From positions 54,874-118,873 of the forward strand of contig NZ_JAUOQH010000014.1 of NCBI RefSeq assembly GCF_030547075.1: DNA of 64,000 bases. The letters run 5' to 3'. The translations under genes and the position numbers were made by a program. Origin of the DNA: Alteromonas sp. 1_MG-2023. GTDB lineage: Bacteria > Pseudomonadota > Gammaproteobacteria > Enterobacterales > Alteromonadaceae. Positions 1 through 8,430 of the stretch are shown here, piece after piece. How positions within the stretch are numbered: position 1 is the first letter of the stretch; every line of letters starts with the position of its first letter. The notes beneath the pieces are model-generated. The model had not been told where the DNA came from. It saw only the letters and a program-made list of their open reading frames with translations, and ran no database searches.

Positions 1-342
1 CATACCATCGGTAAATTCACCGTTGCCATCAGGTATAACAGTAACGTTCTCGGCTTCTTGATCTGCAGCCCATGCGTTCATAACAAACGTATCGTTTACT
101 GAAATACAAAGAATGTCGTCAACACCATGTTGTTTGAATACCTTCGCAAGCGCGTTGTAACGTGGCAAGTGGGTAGATGAACATGTCGGCGTGAATGCGC
201 CTGGAAGTGAAAAAACCACTACTGTCTTGTTACTAAACAATTCTTCAGTAGTTTTGGTTGCCCACGTTTCGCCATCGCGAACAGGAATGGAAACAGAAGG
301 TACTTGCTGACCTTCTTTTGAAATAAAGCGGCTTTCTGACAT
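1..342 (-). CDS. Peroxiredoxin, Prx5/hybrid-Prx type (3' end outside window)
   Basis: Thiol peroxidase that reduces hydrogen peroxide and organic hydroperoxides in the cytoplasm. Reading leftward from the ATG at 342, 114 residues are present and the frame runs off the window. The segment [10 protein letters not shown] places the peroxidatic cysteine at residue 54, in the context typical of the Prx5 group; TTHLP-like residues (STHLPRY) and an SVND motif follow. In many gammaproteobacteria this domain is fused to a C-terminal glutaredoxin, but that part lies outside the window, so fusion cannot be judged. The gene is divergent from the GGDEF gene across about 455 bp. Confidence 0.88.
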   Translation of the reverse strand, partial: MSESRFISKEGQQVPSVSIPVRDGETWATKTTEELFSNKTVVVFSLPGAFTPTCSSTHLPRYNALAKVFKQHGVDDILCISVNDTFVMNAWAADQEAENVTVIPDGNGEFTDGM

Positions 343-797
343 GGTGTTCTCGCTACGCGCTGTTGAATGAAGTTGCTAGAATAGAGAAATTCATGAAAAA
401 AGAACAGCCTCGGTTCTGCTTAAACGCATAAAGGTATAAGTTTGCATGCGTTAAGACTAATATTCATGTTTAAAAAAACAACAAGCTTAATTATTCTTTT
501 CACTAAATTAGGCACAGATGAGCCGCCTGATAGTTAAATTAAACTGCGAAATCTTAAATAATTCGCGGGATAAAAACGCAAATATAGGTAAATCAACCTA
601 TTAAAAGTGTAAAAGCCGATAGGAAAAGGTACTCTCCGTGAAATCTATACTTTAGTCTAACGTGAAATACGTTACTTCTTTAGGTTATTCACCATAATAG
701 TAGGGCTAGAAATTTACTCTCCCAACGTTAATTGGTGCTACAGATTTGCTCGGAAAACCTCCGTTCTTCTTCTTGTTTATCAGAAGGAGCTCAACCC
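343..797. other. Intergenic region between peroxiredoxin and GGDEF genes
   Basis: 455 bp without a convincing gene. It must hold the divergent promoters of both neighbours. It is AT-rich around 440-620. I see no repeat, terminator or clear operator that I can defend. Confidence 0.5.
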
Positions 798-2951
798 ATG
801 CATAGTCGTAAGGAAACTTCTATAATGCCTAGACAGTCGGCTCGGCTTTTTGCCAACAGCATTGTCATTTTTTCGCTACTTTGGACGTTGGTGAGTTATT
901 CTGCGAGCGCAGAAACCTCCTCTAGCACGCTCACTGAAACGGTTCAAAAATTTTTACAAACTGGGGCTGTTGAAGATGCTGAGCGCCACACTTTATTGGC
1001 AATCGAACAAGCCCACCAATACGGTATTTTATCGGCAAGCACCTTTTTCGACGTGGGCGTACTGCTTCAAAATGCATCTAGGTTCAATGTAGCGAACGAT
1101 GCACTGTATGTTGCATTAGATGGTTATACTCGACACGGCCAGCTTGTTGAAATGGCAAACACCCTACACCACCTTGGAACGGCGCAACGTTTTCTAGGCA
1201 ACTACGACCAATCAATTGGCTACCTGCGCCGGGCACAATCTATTGCGCAAACGCAAAACATTGTTTCATTGAATGCTAAAATTCAGATGGAACTTGGACT
1301 GGTTCAAATGGCGCAAGGTCAAGTTCAAGCAGCCCTTTATACCTTAAAAAAAGCATTAAACCTCTTCAGAGCGCAGCGAGATACTAAGAGTACTGCAGAA
1401 GGCCTTGCAACCATCGGCGATATCTTTGTTACATTAGGTCAGCTTTCAGAAGCCAACACTTACTATCAAGATGCACTGCAAATCGCTAAATCCAATAACG
1501 ATAAAGCGCTTGAAGCTGAAACATTGGGTAAGTTTGGTGCACTGTTACTACTTGAAGGTAAAACAACTGAAGCTTCGAAAACCTTAAAACAAGCAATAAG
1601 CCTGCTAAAAGCGCAAGGCATTACGAGCGAAATATCCACTACTCAAGCATGGTTAGGCGAAGCGTTGGTGAAAACCGGTGAAACACAAGAAGGACTAGCG
1701 CTGCTAGAGGGTTCTCTTGCTTTTGCTAAATCCACCGGCCGTAAAAAACTGCTTCAACAATCTCGCCTTGCTCTTGCTAATGCCATGTTGTCCTTACAGC
1801 AGTTTGACGATGCATTAGCGTATGCTAAAAATGGCATTATTGATGCCAGACAGAGCACAGATTTACGTAGCCAAATGGATTTTCTTTCCATTCAGGTCAA
1901 AGCGTTGGCTGCGAAAGGTGAATTTAAGCGCGCATTAGATATTCAATCTGTATTACAAAGTATAAAAGAAGAAGTACTTAGTTCTGGAAGCGAAGTAGCT
2001 ATTGCGCAGTTACAGGCAGGGATAGAAATTGAACGGCAAGCGCAGTCCATTCAAGTGCTGCAAAAAACCAAACAACTAGCCTTGGCGGAAGCCGAACAAA
2101 CCAACCTTCGCACCACGCTATTTTGGAGCACCCTAATAGCAGGTTTGTTAACTCTTTTTCTTGTTTGGAGCCGCCTAACACAGCGCCAGCAAAACATTAG
2201 GCTTCGCCGCGAAGTTAAGCAGCGTACCAAAGAGCTAGAGCAAAAGAACTCCGAATTAGAAACCGCCTATAAAACCCTTGAGCAAGTCAGCCTACATGAC
2301 TCATTAACCGGGTTGTATAACCGCCATTATCTAGAGTCCCAATTACCAGGTGAACTTAAGCGTAGCTCCCATGCCAACAAACACCAGCAGGGCAACAACG
2401 AGCGTAATCAAGATTTACTCTGCTTCTTGGTCGATATCGATCATTTCAAGCGTATTAATGACGAACATGGCCACTTAGCTGGCGATAAAGTGCTGAGTCA
2501 ATTTGCTGATGTACTGCGGGATGTATTTAGACAAACTGATTTGCTGATACGCTGGGGTGGCGAAGAGTTTTTAGTCATATGCCGCCATTCAATGCGAGAT
2601 GACCTTCCTCAACTTGCCGAACGGTGTCGTACTGCCGTAAGTGAAAACGTGTTTCACATTGATGGTGATAAGTCGCTTCGAGTTACCTGTAGTATTGGCT
2701 TTAGTATCCTTCCTCCAGTTGAACATTTGTCGTTTGAAGAAAGCTGGAAGAGTACGTTTGCGGTGGTAGATTACTGCCTTTATGCCACTAAGATGTCTGG
2801 CCGAAATGGTTGGATTGGGGTAATTGATACGAATAGAGCCCATGTTGGCGATGCACAACAAACCCCGCTAGATAAGAAATTTCATTTTAAACAGTCTTAC
2901 ATATCCACCTCGTTTAACACACTGTCGAGTATTCATTGGCCCGAAGAGTAG
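798..2951 (+). CDS. TPR-containing, membrane-anchored diguanylate cyclase (GGDEF)
   Basis: Predicted to make cyclic di-GMP from two GTP, with a sensory N-terminal part. Start chosen at 798 because GGAG lies 8 nt upstream; an upstream in-frame ATG at 732 lacks this. The 717-residue product has a signal peptide ending near SASA, about ten TPR-like helical repeats, one membrane helix (around LFWSTLIAGLLTLFLVW), a short coiled coil, then a GGDEF domain. The active-site loop reads GGEEF, and an RxxD inhibitory site (RQTD) sits five residues before it, so the enzyme is probably catalytic and product-inhibited. A roughly 40-residue tail follows the domain. The next gene begins 11 bp downstream. Confidence 0.9.
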   Translation: MHSRKETSIMPRQSARLFANSIVIFSLLWTLVSYSASAETSSSTLTETVQKFLQTGAVEDAERHTLLAIEQAHQYGILSASTFFDVGVLLQNASRFNVANDALYVALDGYTRHGQLVEMANTLHHLGTAQRFLGNYDQSIGYLRRAQSIAQTQNIVSLNAKIQMELGLVQMAQGQVQAALYTLKKALNLFRAQRDTKSTAEGLATIGDIFVTLGQLSEANTYYQDALQIAKSNNDKALEAETLGKFGALLLLEGKTTEASKTLKQAISLLKAQGITSEISTTQAWLGEALVKTGETQEGLALLEGSLAFAKSTGRKKLLQQSRLALANAMLSLQQFDDALAYAKNGIIDARQSTDLRSQMDFLSIQVKALAAKGEFKRALDIQSVLQSIKEEVLSSGSEVAIAQLQAGIEIERQAQSIQVLQKTKQLALAEAEQTNLRTTLFWSTLIAGLLTLFLVWSRLTQRQQNIRLRREVKQRTKELEQKNSELETAYKTLEQVSLHDSLTGLYNRHYLESQLPGELKRSSHANKHQQGNNERNQDLLCFLVDIDHFKRINDEHGHLAGDKVLSQFADVLRDVFRQTDLLIRWGGEEFLVICRHSMRDDLPQLAERCRTAVSENVFHIDGDKSLRVTCSIGFSILPPVEHLSFEESWKSTFAVVDYCLYATKMSGRNGWIGVIDTNRAHVGDAQQTPLDKKFHFKQSYISTSFNTLSSIHWPEE

Positions 2952-2962
2952 GAGCGTACATT

Positions 2963-3283
2963 ATGTACAAAGGTAGATGCCACTGTCAGGCAGTACAATA
3001 TGAATTGTCTGAATGTAGCGAAGATGAATTAGATGTAGAAACCTTATCTTGTGGCGACACGCTTCACTTAACCATTGCAGAAGCGCGCAAACATTTAGTG
3101 ATAGATTGTGCGCCTTCTACTCTAGGCGAATTACAGTTGTCGCCAAACCAGAAACAGTTTTTCTGTAACGCGTGCTCAACACCTATTTATACCAGCGATC
3201 AACATGGCAATATTGCATTGCATGTCGCTTTTTACGGGCATGATCTATTGGCTAAGCATCATAGCCAGTTTCACATCCCGTAA
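2963..3283 (+). CDS. GFA/CENP-V-fold zinc-binding protein
   Basis: Small protein of 106 residues. The start at 2963 follows GGAG by 8 nt. The N-terminus GRCHCQAVQYEL and the later FFCNACSTPIY segment are the paired cysteine motifs (CxC and CxxC) of the glutathione-dependent formaldehyde-activating (GFA) fold, which binds zinc; most members are not shown to act on formaldehyde. It is somewhat shorter than usual GFA proteins, and the central cysteine region is divergent. It follows the GGDEF gene by 11 bp and may be cotranscribed with it; a functional link is not evident. Confidence 0.7.
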   Translation: MYKGRCHCQAVQYELSECSEDELDVETLSCGDTLHLTIAEARKHLVIDCAPSTLGELQLSPNQKQFFCNACSTPIYTSDQHGNIALHVAFYGHDLLAKHHSQFHIP

Positions 3284-3325
3284 TAATTAGCAGTGTCAGG
3301 CAACAGCCTTATGGCTAGTTACCTA

Positions 3326-4687
3326 CTACGACGAGCTCTTCAAATCATCCAAGTGGTACTTATCGATAAGCGAGTATAAGGTAGGCCGGGTGACACCCAA
3401 TAGCTCAGCTGTCTTCGACATATTTTTATCTGCTTGATGATAGGCTCTACGAATAGCCCTACTTTCGGCAACCTCTCGTACTTCCCGAAGATTTAACGTC
3501 TCCGACTCTCCGCTGCCATCAACCGCAAATAAACCTAAGTCGTCAGGCTGTATTACCGTGCCCTCAGCCATAATAACGGCTGACTTCAGCTTGTTTTGCA
3601 TCTCTCGAATATTACCAGGCCATTTATGGGCCAACATGGAATTAATCGCAGACTCAGAGAAGCTCTTTGCTTTAGCATTAAACTCTTCGCGATAAATATT
3701 AAGGAAAGTTCGCGCTAACAAGATGATATCTTGATCTCTATCTCGTAGCGGCGGGATCATGATTGGGATCTCGCCAATACGGTAATATAAATCTTCCCTA
3801 AAACGTTCGTCGGCTACCATGGCCTGCAAGTCTCTATGAGTAGCACAAATAACCCGAATATCCACAGGGATTTCGGCGCGCCCACCCACTCGCTCTATTA
3901 TACGTTCTTGCAGGAAACGAAGCATTTTAGCTTGTAAGCCAATGGGCATGTCACCAATTTCATCAAGAAACAGGGTGCCACCTTGTGCGGTTTCAATTTT
4001 TCCAATGGTGGTTTTATTTGCCCCAGTAAACGCCCCTTTCTCATAACCGAAGAGCTCACTTTCTAGCAGGTTTTCTGGAATAGACGCACAGTTAATGGCT
4101 ACGAATGGCTTGTCTTTGCGAGGGCTGTGTTCGTGAATACTGCGCGCAAACACCTCTTTACCGGTACCACTTTCCCCAAGCAACAGGGTACTTACATCAG
4201 TATTCGCTATTTTTTCAGCTTTGCGTACTACTGTTTGAATAGACTCACTATTACCAATAATACGGCTCATTCCAGAGCGCACTTTGGTTAATATACTGTT
4301 TTCTAACTCTAACTTGGCCAAGTTAAGGGCACGGAATACAAGTAGCTTTATAGTGTCGGAATCGATAGGTTTCTGGTAAAAATCGTAGGCACCAAAATTT
4401 ATCGCCTTCAGCGCATTTTCTTTATCGTTATTGCCCGTTACCACAATGACTTTGGTTCTAGGCGCTAAGGAAATAATATCCTGTAGAATTCTTAAACCTT
4501 CTGATGCGTTAGCTGGGTCTGGCGGTAAGCCTAAGTCTAACGTGACTACTTTAGGCTCGTACCTACGCAATTGTGCAATTGCCGACGTATGATCGTCAGC
4601 AAAAACTACATCGTAGTCGGTTAAACTCCACTTTAATTGCTTTTGAATACCTAAATCGTCATCTACCACTAAAACGGTATCAGTCAT
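3326..4687 (-). CDS. prsR: PEP-CTERM system response regulator PrsR (sigma-54 activator)
   Basis: NtrC-type activator of 453 residues. Receiver domain (1-120) with acidic pocket DDD and phospho-acceptor Asp51 in VVTLDLGLPP; AAA+ domain with Walker A GESGTGKE (171-178) and the sigma-54 contact loop GAFTGA (218-223); Fis-type helix-turn-helix at the end (KTAELLGVTRPTLYSLI). The receiver wording (GIQKQLKWS, LGLPPDP, ALKAINFGAYDFYQKP) is the pattern of PrsR proteins, which in exosortase-carrying bacteria control PEP-CTERM and exopolysaccharide genes. It lies 66 bp downstream of prsK, same strand, so the two probably form an operon. Confidence 0.9.
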   Translation of the reverse strand: MTDTVLVVDDDLGIQKQLKWSLTDYDVVFADDHTSAIAQLRRYEPKVVTLDLGLPPDPANASEGLRILQDIISLAPRTKVIVVTGNNDKENALKAINFGAYDFYQKPIDSDTIKLLVFRALNLAKLELENSILTKVRSGMSRIIGNSESIQTVVRKAEKIANTDVSTLLLGESGTGKEVFARSIHEHSPRKDKPFVAINCASIPENLLESELFGYEKGAFTGANKTTIGKIETAQGGTLFLDEIGDMPIGLQAKMLRFLQERIIERVGGRAEIPVDIRVICATHRDLQAMVADERFREDLYYRIGEIPIMIPPLRDRDQDIILLARTFLNIYREEFNAKAKSFSESAINSMLAHKWPGNIREMQNKLKSAVIMAEGTVIQPDDLGLFAVDGSGESETLNLREVREVAESRAIRRAYHQADKNMSKTAELLGVTRPTLYSLIDKYHLDDLKSSS

Positions 4688-4753
4688 TAGTCTGTTCCTG
4701 TGTTACTTCGTCCGTATCAACATAGGTTGGTTGTAAACGCATCTCTGCCTTGC

Positions 4754-6781
4754 TCAACTGAGCGTGAAGGCTAGCGTAAAACAACTTCCTTTCCCTGGTT
4801 CACTTTGAACGCTTATCTTACCACCAATAGATTCAATGTACGTTTTTGCATCATAAGCACCAATACCCATTCCGGCATTACCTTTCGTTGTATCGAAAGG
4901 TTTAAACAACCGATTTTCAATAAATTCTTGATCCATGCCCGTCCCCGAATCTTCAATCATTACGTACTGTATATGGTTTTGGGGGTCGTGAGTAAATACA
5001 ATATCTATAACGCCACTATCTTCCGTTGCCTGCTGTGCATTGCTTATTAGGTGATAGAAAACATTTGCGACTTTTTCTTTATCAATTAAAACTTTTTCTT
5101 CACTACTGCAATGAACTTTTGGAGTGGGGAATAGACCCATACATCGGTTTTCCACTACATCAGTAATGATGTGCGATAACAAACATGAGGTATGCGCCCC
5201 ATCGTCGTTCACTTTCTTATCGGTTAACTGTTTCAACATTTTATCCATACGGGCTTTCGTATGTTTTAATGTTTCGAACGTATCTTCAATAAACTCTGGG
5301 TTATGTTTATGTTGCTGTGCGTTCGCAAGAATTAAATCAACTTGCGCCATCACGTTTTTTAAATCGTGTACAACAAACGCAGACATTCTATTAAACGCAG
5401 CGAATTGTGCGTTTTCTGCTACCAGCTTTGACGCCTCGTGATGGAAAACAAACATACTCACCTGCTCGGTGATAGCGTTTAAATAATCTCTTACTTCCCA
5501 GTTTAAACTTAGCCGCTCTTTGTCCCCTGCTGCTAGTACAGCAAACCCCCAAATTTCGTCATTTTTATAAAATGGCAGATACAGCTGGTAACCCCAGGCT
5601 TTCAAAGCCTCTCCGTCAATTTGTAAGCCTTTATAATGAAAAGGCTTCGCCCGGTATTCATGAACATCTACCAACCAAGTATTCGACTTACAGTACTCGG
5701 TTAAATCACGAATTATCGTTGCGTCTTCTTCAGTGGTCGCTAGAGGGTTTACTTGCGCCAACTGTTCAAAATCATTGTTAACCCGTTTATATAACTTACC
5801 AGAATCATACTCGATAGCTTCCAATATGCCTCGTAATGCACTCTCATGGACAGTATTGGGTACATCCATAGAACTAGAAAGTGTTTTGGTTAACTTTATC
5901 CACTCTACACGGTAGTCAAACTGGTTGGCAAAAAAATGTTTGGTGATAAAAACCTTACACTTTGTTCTAAACGAATTAGACAGAAAAACGGTTACCAATA
6001 GCGCTAAAGACAGCACCACCAGTATGGTTTGCACCATGGCCCCCCAACTTCCACCTACATAACTAATAGCATACCCAATGATAGCCATAATGAAGAGGTA
6101 GGCGCCCGCCACCAACAATAACGAACTATGCAGTACGACATCTCTGGAAATAAAAATATCGACGCCCCAGTGCTTTATACGTCGAATGGCAATGATTAAA
6201 AATGGGATAAGCAGGAAATAAATATAACCCCGAGCGGCAATATAACTAACCTCAACCTGGTTCACCATGGTGGCATTCGCGTAGGTTACAAAATCGAAAA
6301 GGTGGGTAGCGCCTAGATACAAAATTAACGGTTTATATGCCCATTGGTCGGCATCCGCTTGACGATATATAACTTCCAACAATATCAGTACTTCAAGCGC
6401 TAAAATAATCAGCATCAAGTAACGCCAAGAAGCGTCAATCCACAATACATGAGGAAGCACTAAGGCTATGCAACCGGGCAATAAAATGAAAAGGGTTGTT
6501 GGACGGCGCAGCACATCAAACAGGTTGGTAAAATTATCTTTCAGACATCCAGCGAGAAACAGCAACCAAGCCACCTGCCTGAGCGCATCGATTGTGAGCA
6601 ACCAAGAAAGGCTAATAGGGCCAAACAACACAGTAATCATACTGGTAGACCAAAACAGCGTAGTCGCTGTGGCCAGTACCAGCAAATGATTGGCTAACCC
6701 AGGCTTTCGTACTGCAAAAAGTAATAGCATTAACAGCAAGTAAGCCAAACTGTTAAGGGCATAGCCTATATCTGAAATCAT
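4754..6781 (-). CDS. prsK: PEP-CTERM system sensor histidine kinase PrsK
   Basis: Histidine kinase of 675 residues pairing with PrsR. About the first 270 residues are a string of hydrophobic helices (seven to eight membrane spans), followed by a GAF-like region (about 290-440), a phospho-acceptor helix with FVVHDLKN, and an HATPase domain with an N box (HLISNAQQATEDSG) and a G box (GMGIGAYDAK). This architecture, a multi-span membrane sensor plus GAF plus kinase next to a PrsR-type regulator, is that of PrsK. The signal sensed is unknown. The ATG at 6781 is preceded by a region with weak ribosome-site character. Confidence 0.9.
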   Translation of the reverse strand: MISDIGYALNSLAYLLLMLLLFAVRKPGLANHLLVLATATTLFWSTSMITVLFGPISLSWLLTIDALRQVAWLLFLAGCLKDNFTNLFDVLRRPTTLFILLPGCIALVLPHVLWIDASWRYLMLIILALEVLILLEVIYRQADADQWAYKPLILYLGATHLFDFVTYANATMVNQVEVSYIAARGYIYFLLIPFLIIAIRRIKHWGVDIFISRDVVLHSSLLLVAGAYLFIMAIIGYAISYVGGSWGAMVQTILVVLSLALLVTVFLSNSFRTKCKVFITKHFFANQFDYRVEWIKLTKTLSSSMDVPNTVHESALRGILEAIEYDSGKLYKRVNNDFEQLAQVNPLATTEEDATIIRDLTEYCKSNTWLVDVHEYRAKPFHYKGLQIDGEALKAWGYQLYLPFYKNDEIWGFAVLAAGDKERLSLNWEVRDYLNAITEQVSMFVFHHEASKLVAENAQFAAFNRMSAFVVHDLKNVMAQVDLILANAQQHKHNPEFIEDTFETLKHTKARMDKMLKQLTDKKVNDDGAHTSCLLSHIITDVVENRCMGLFPTPKVHCSSEEKVLIDKEKVANVFYHLISNAQQATEDSGVIDIVFTHDPQNHIQYVMIEDSGTGMDQEFIENRLFKPFDTTKGNAGMGIGAYDAKTYIESIGGKISVQSEPGKGSCFTLAFTLS

Positions 6782-6838
6782 CCTTTTTTTCTCACCCAGC
6801 TTTTTATTATTTTTGAGGTTCTGGTTTTATTAAGTGGT

Positions 6839-6864
6839 GCAGGCAGCCTAGTTTCGCTGCCTGC
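6839..6864 (-). terminator. Stem-loop between FabH-like gene and prsK
   Basis: Perfect 9-bp inverted repeat (GCAGGCAGC and GCTGCCTGC) with an 8-nt loop, just downstream of the FabH-like gene on the minus strand. No immediate T run follows on either strand, so it may be a weak terminator or an mRNA 3'-end structure. Confidence 0.5.
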
Positions 6865-6877
6865 CTAAGCTAATGAA

Positions 6878-8002
6878 TTAGCGTTTTTTCAGCAATAATG
6901 AACCAATTGAATAACCTGCTCCAAAGGAACATAAAACACCTACATCACCGGTCACCAAGTCTTCGTGGTTTAAACCGAAGGCAATAACCGAGCCAGCTGA
7001 CGCCGTATTTGCGTATTCATCCAACACTATAGGCGCTTCATCAGCAGTAGCATCGCGACCTAACAAGCGCTTGATAATAAGCGTATTCATGTTGATATTT
7101 GCTTGATGCAACCACCAACGTCTTACATCCGTTGCCGTCAGCTCATGTCTATTTAAGTGGCTTTCTATATGACTAGCAGCCATTGGGCACACTTCTTTAA
7201 ATACTTTACGTCCTGCTTGATGGAAAAGTTTATCGGCGCCGTAAGGGTCTACATCTTCTGCACGAGTAACATAACCAAAGTTAGAACGAATCGTGTTCGA
7301 AAACTTAGTTACCGCATTTGTACTTAGTACATCGTAACTATGTTGACTGCTCACTGTGGCGGCAGTTTCTAACACCGTGGCGGTGGCTACATCACCAAAA
7401 ATAAAGTGACTGTCTCTGTCGGTATAGTTTATCTGCGGTGACACCAACTCGGGGTTAATCACTAATACACACTTGGCATTGCCAGCACTTAGCATTTCAT
7501 AAGCGCGGTGCATACCAAACGTGGCAGCAGAACATGCCACTAGCATGTCGAAACCAAAGCCTTCAATGCCTAGCGCTTCTTGCACTTCAATCGCAATAGC
7601 TGGGTAAGCACGCTGGGTATAAGCACAAGAAACAATGACAGCGTCAACATCTTGAGCTGTTTTATTTGCAGATGCTAAGGCTAACTTAGCTGCTTCTACC
7701 GCAATTTCAGCTTGATGAGATAGCACTTCATCTTCGCGAGCCTCAATTTTTGGCTTCATGCGCGTAATGTCGAGCGCGCCTTCTTTTTGGTAAATATATC
7801 GGCTTTTTATCCCTGAAGCCTTTTCAATAAACTCAGCACTAGAGTAAGGTTTTGCAGTAACCTGCTGAGCTTCTATTTCCGCTTTATGTTGTTCGTTGAA
7901 CATATCAACATAGGCGTTATAACTGTCTACTAGTTCCTGATTTGAAATACTGCTTTCGGGGTGCCAAACACCCACACCGCTCACTACGATCTGTTGAGAC
8001 AT
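6878..8002 (-). CDS. Beta-ketoacyl-ACP synthase III-like protein (FabH2 type)
   Basis: Thiolase-fold condensing enzyme of 374 residues. The start at 8002 is preferred to the ATG at 8008 because the purine-rich site AGAGA sits about 7 nt ahead of it. The catalytic triad is visible: Cys near 157 (MLVACSAATFG), His in WWLHQANINMN and Asn in EYANTASAGS. It is about 55 residues longer than housekeeping FabH, resembling the second FabH-like proteins of Pseudomonas and Alteromonas; the insertion lies near residues 30-60. Likely substrate is an acyl-CoA or acyl-ACP plus malonyl-ACP, but which acyl chain cannot be read from sequence. The gene stands alone, not in a fab cluster. Confidence 0.82.
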   Translation of the reverse strand: MSQQIVVSGVGVWHPESSISNQELVDSYNAYVDMFNEQHKAEIEAQQVTAKPYSSAEFIEKASGIKSRYIYQKEGALDITRMKPKIEAREDEVLSHQAEIAVEAAKLALASANKTAQDVDAVIVSCAYTQRAYPAIAIEVQEALGIEGFGFDMLVACSAATFGMHRAYEMLSAGNAKCVLVINPELVSPQINYTDRDSHFIFGDVATATVLETAATVSSQHSYDVLSTNAVTKFSNTIRSNFGYVTRAEDVDPYGADKLFHQAGRKVFKEVCPMAASHIESHLNRHELTATDVRRWWLHQANINMNTLIIKRLLGRDATADEAPIVLDEYANTASAGSVIAFGLNHEDLVTGDVGVLCSFGAGYSIGSLLLKKR

Positions 8003-8430
8003 CTGCATTCTCTTTTTCTATTATTTCAGTTTAAGCCCTACGGCCATGACATAACGACGAAATAGGATAAGTGAAATAAGACAGACTGTTAGCAGGCAAC
8101 CACAATCTATACTCAATATATTCAGGCGCTGATGCCCTGCACTTATCGTTTCGATGTTAATACGTATACTGATAGCTTAACTCAAACCATGACGTATGTA
8201 ATCACTGCTCAACGATTTCAGCGAAGTACACATTGAAACGGGTTTTCTTAAGACATAAAAAACGGCGCCATCGGCGCCGTTTTATTAAGGTATTTTTAAC
8301 TGTTACATTAAGCCCAAGCTTTAAACTGGTAATTCACTTAGTATGTTGTACCTAGTTTTTTCCTACTTGGCTTTTGGGCTTAGCTTTGAGGCCTAGCCTT
8401 CTAAAACCTTCTGTAGCCAGCTATTTCCAC
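8003..8430. other. Intergenic region downstream of the collagen-like lipoprotein gene
   Basis: 428 bp. It holds a strong terminator at 8257-8290 and a wider inverted repeat, TAAGCCCAA at 8309-8317 with TTGGGCTTA at 8374-8382, between that terminator and the lipoprotein stop codon. The promoter of the FabH-like gene must be in the lower half. No further gene is seen. Confidence 0.5.
8257..8290 (-). terminator. Rho-independent terminator of the lipoprotein gene
   Basis: Perfect 11-bp stem (arms 8259-8269 and 8273-8283, core CGGCGCC/GGCGCCG) with a 3-nt loop. On the minus strand it runs into six Ts, so it ends transcription from the gene at 8431-10242; Ts on the other side would let it work in both directions. 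Confidence 0.88.
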
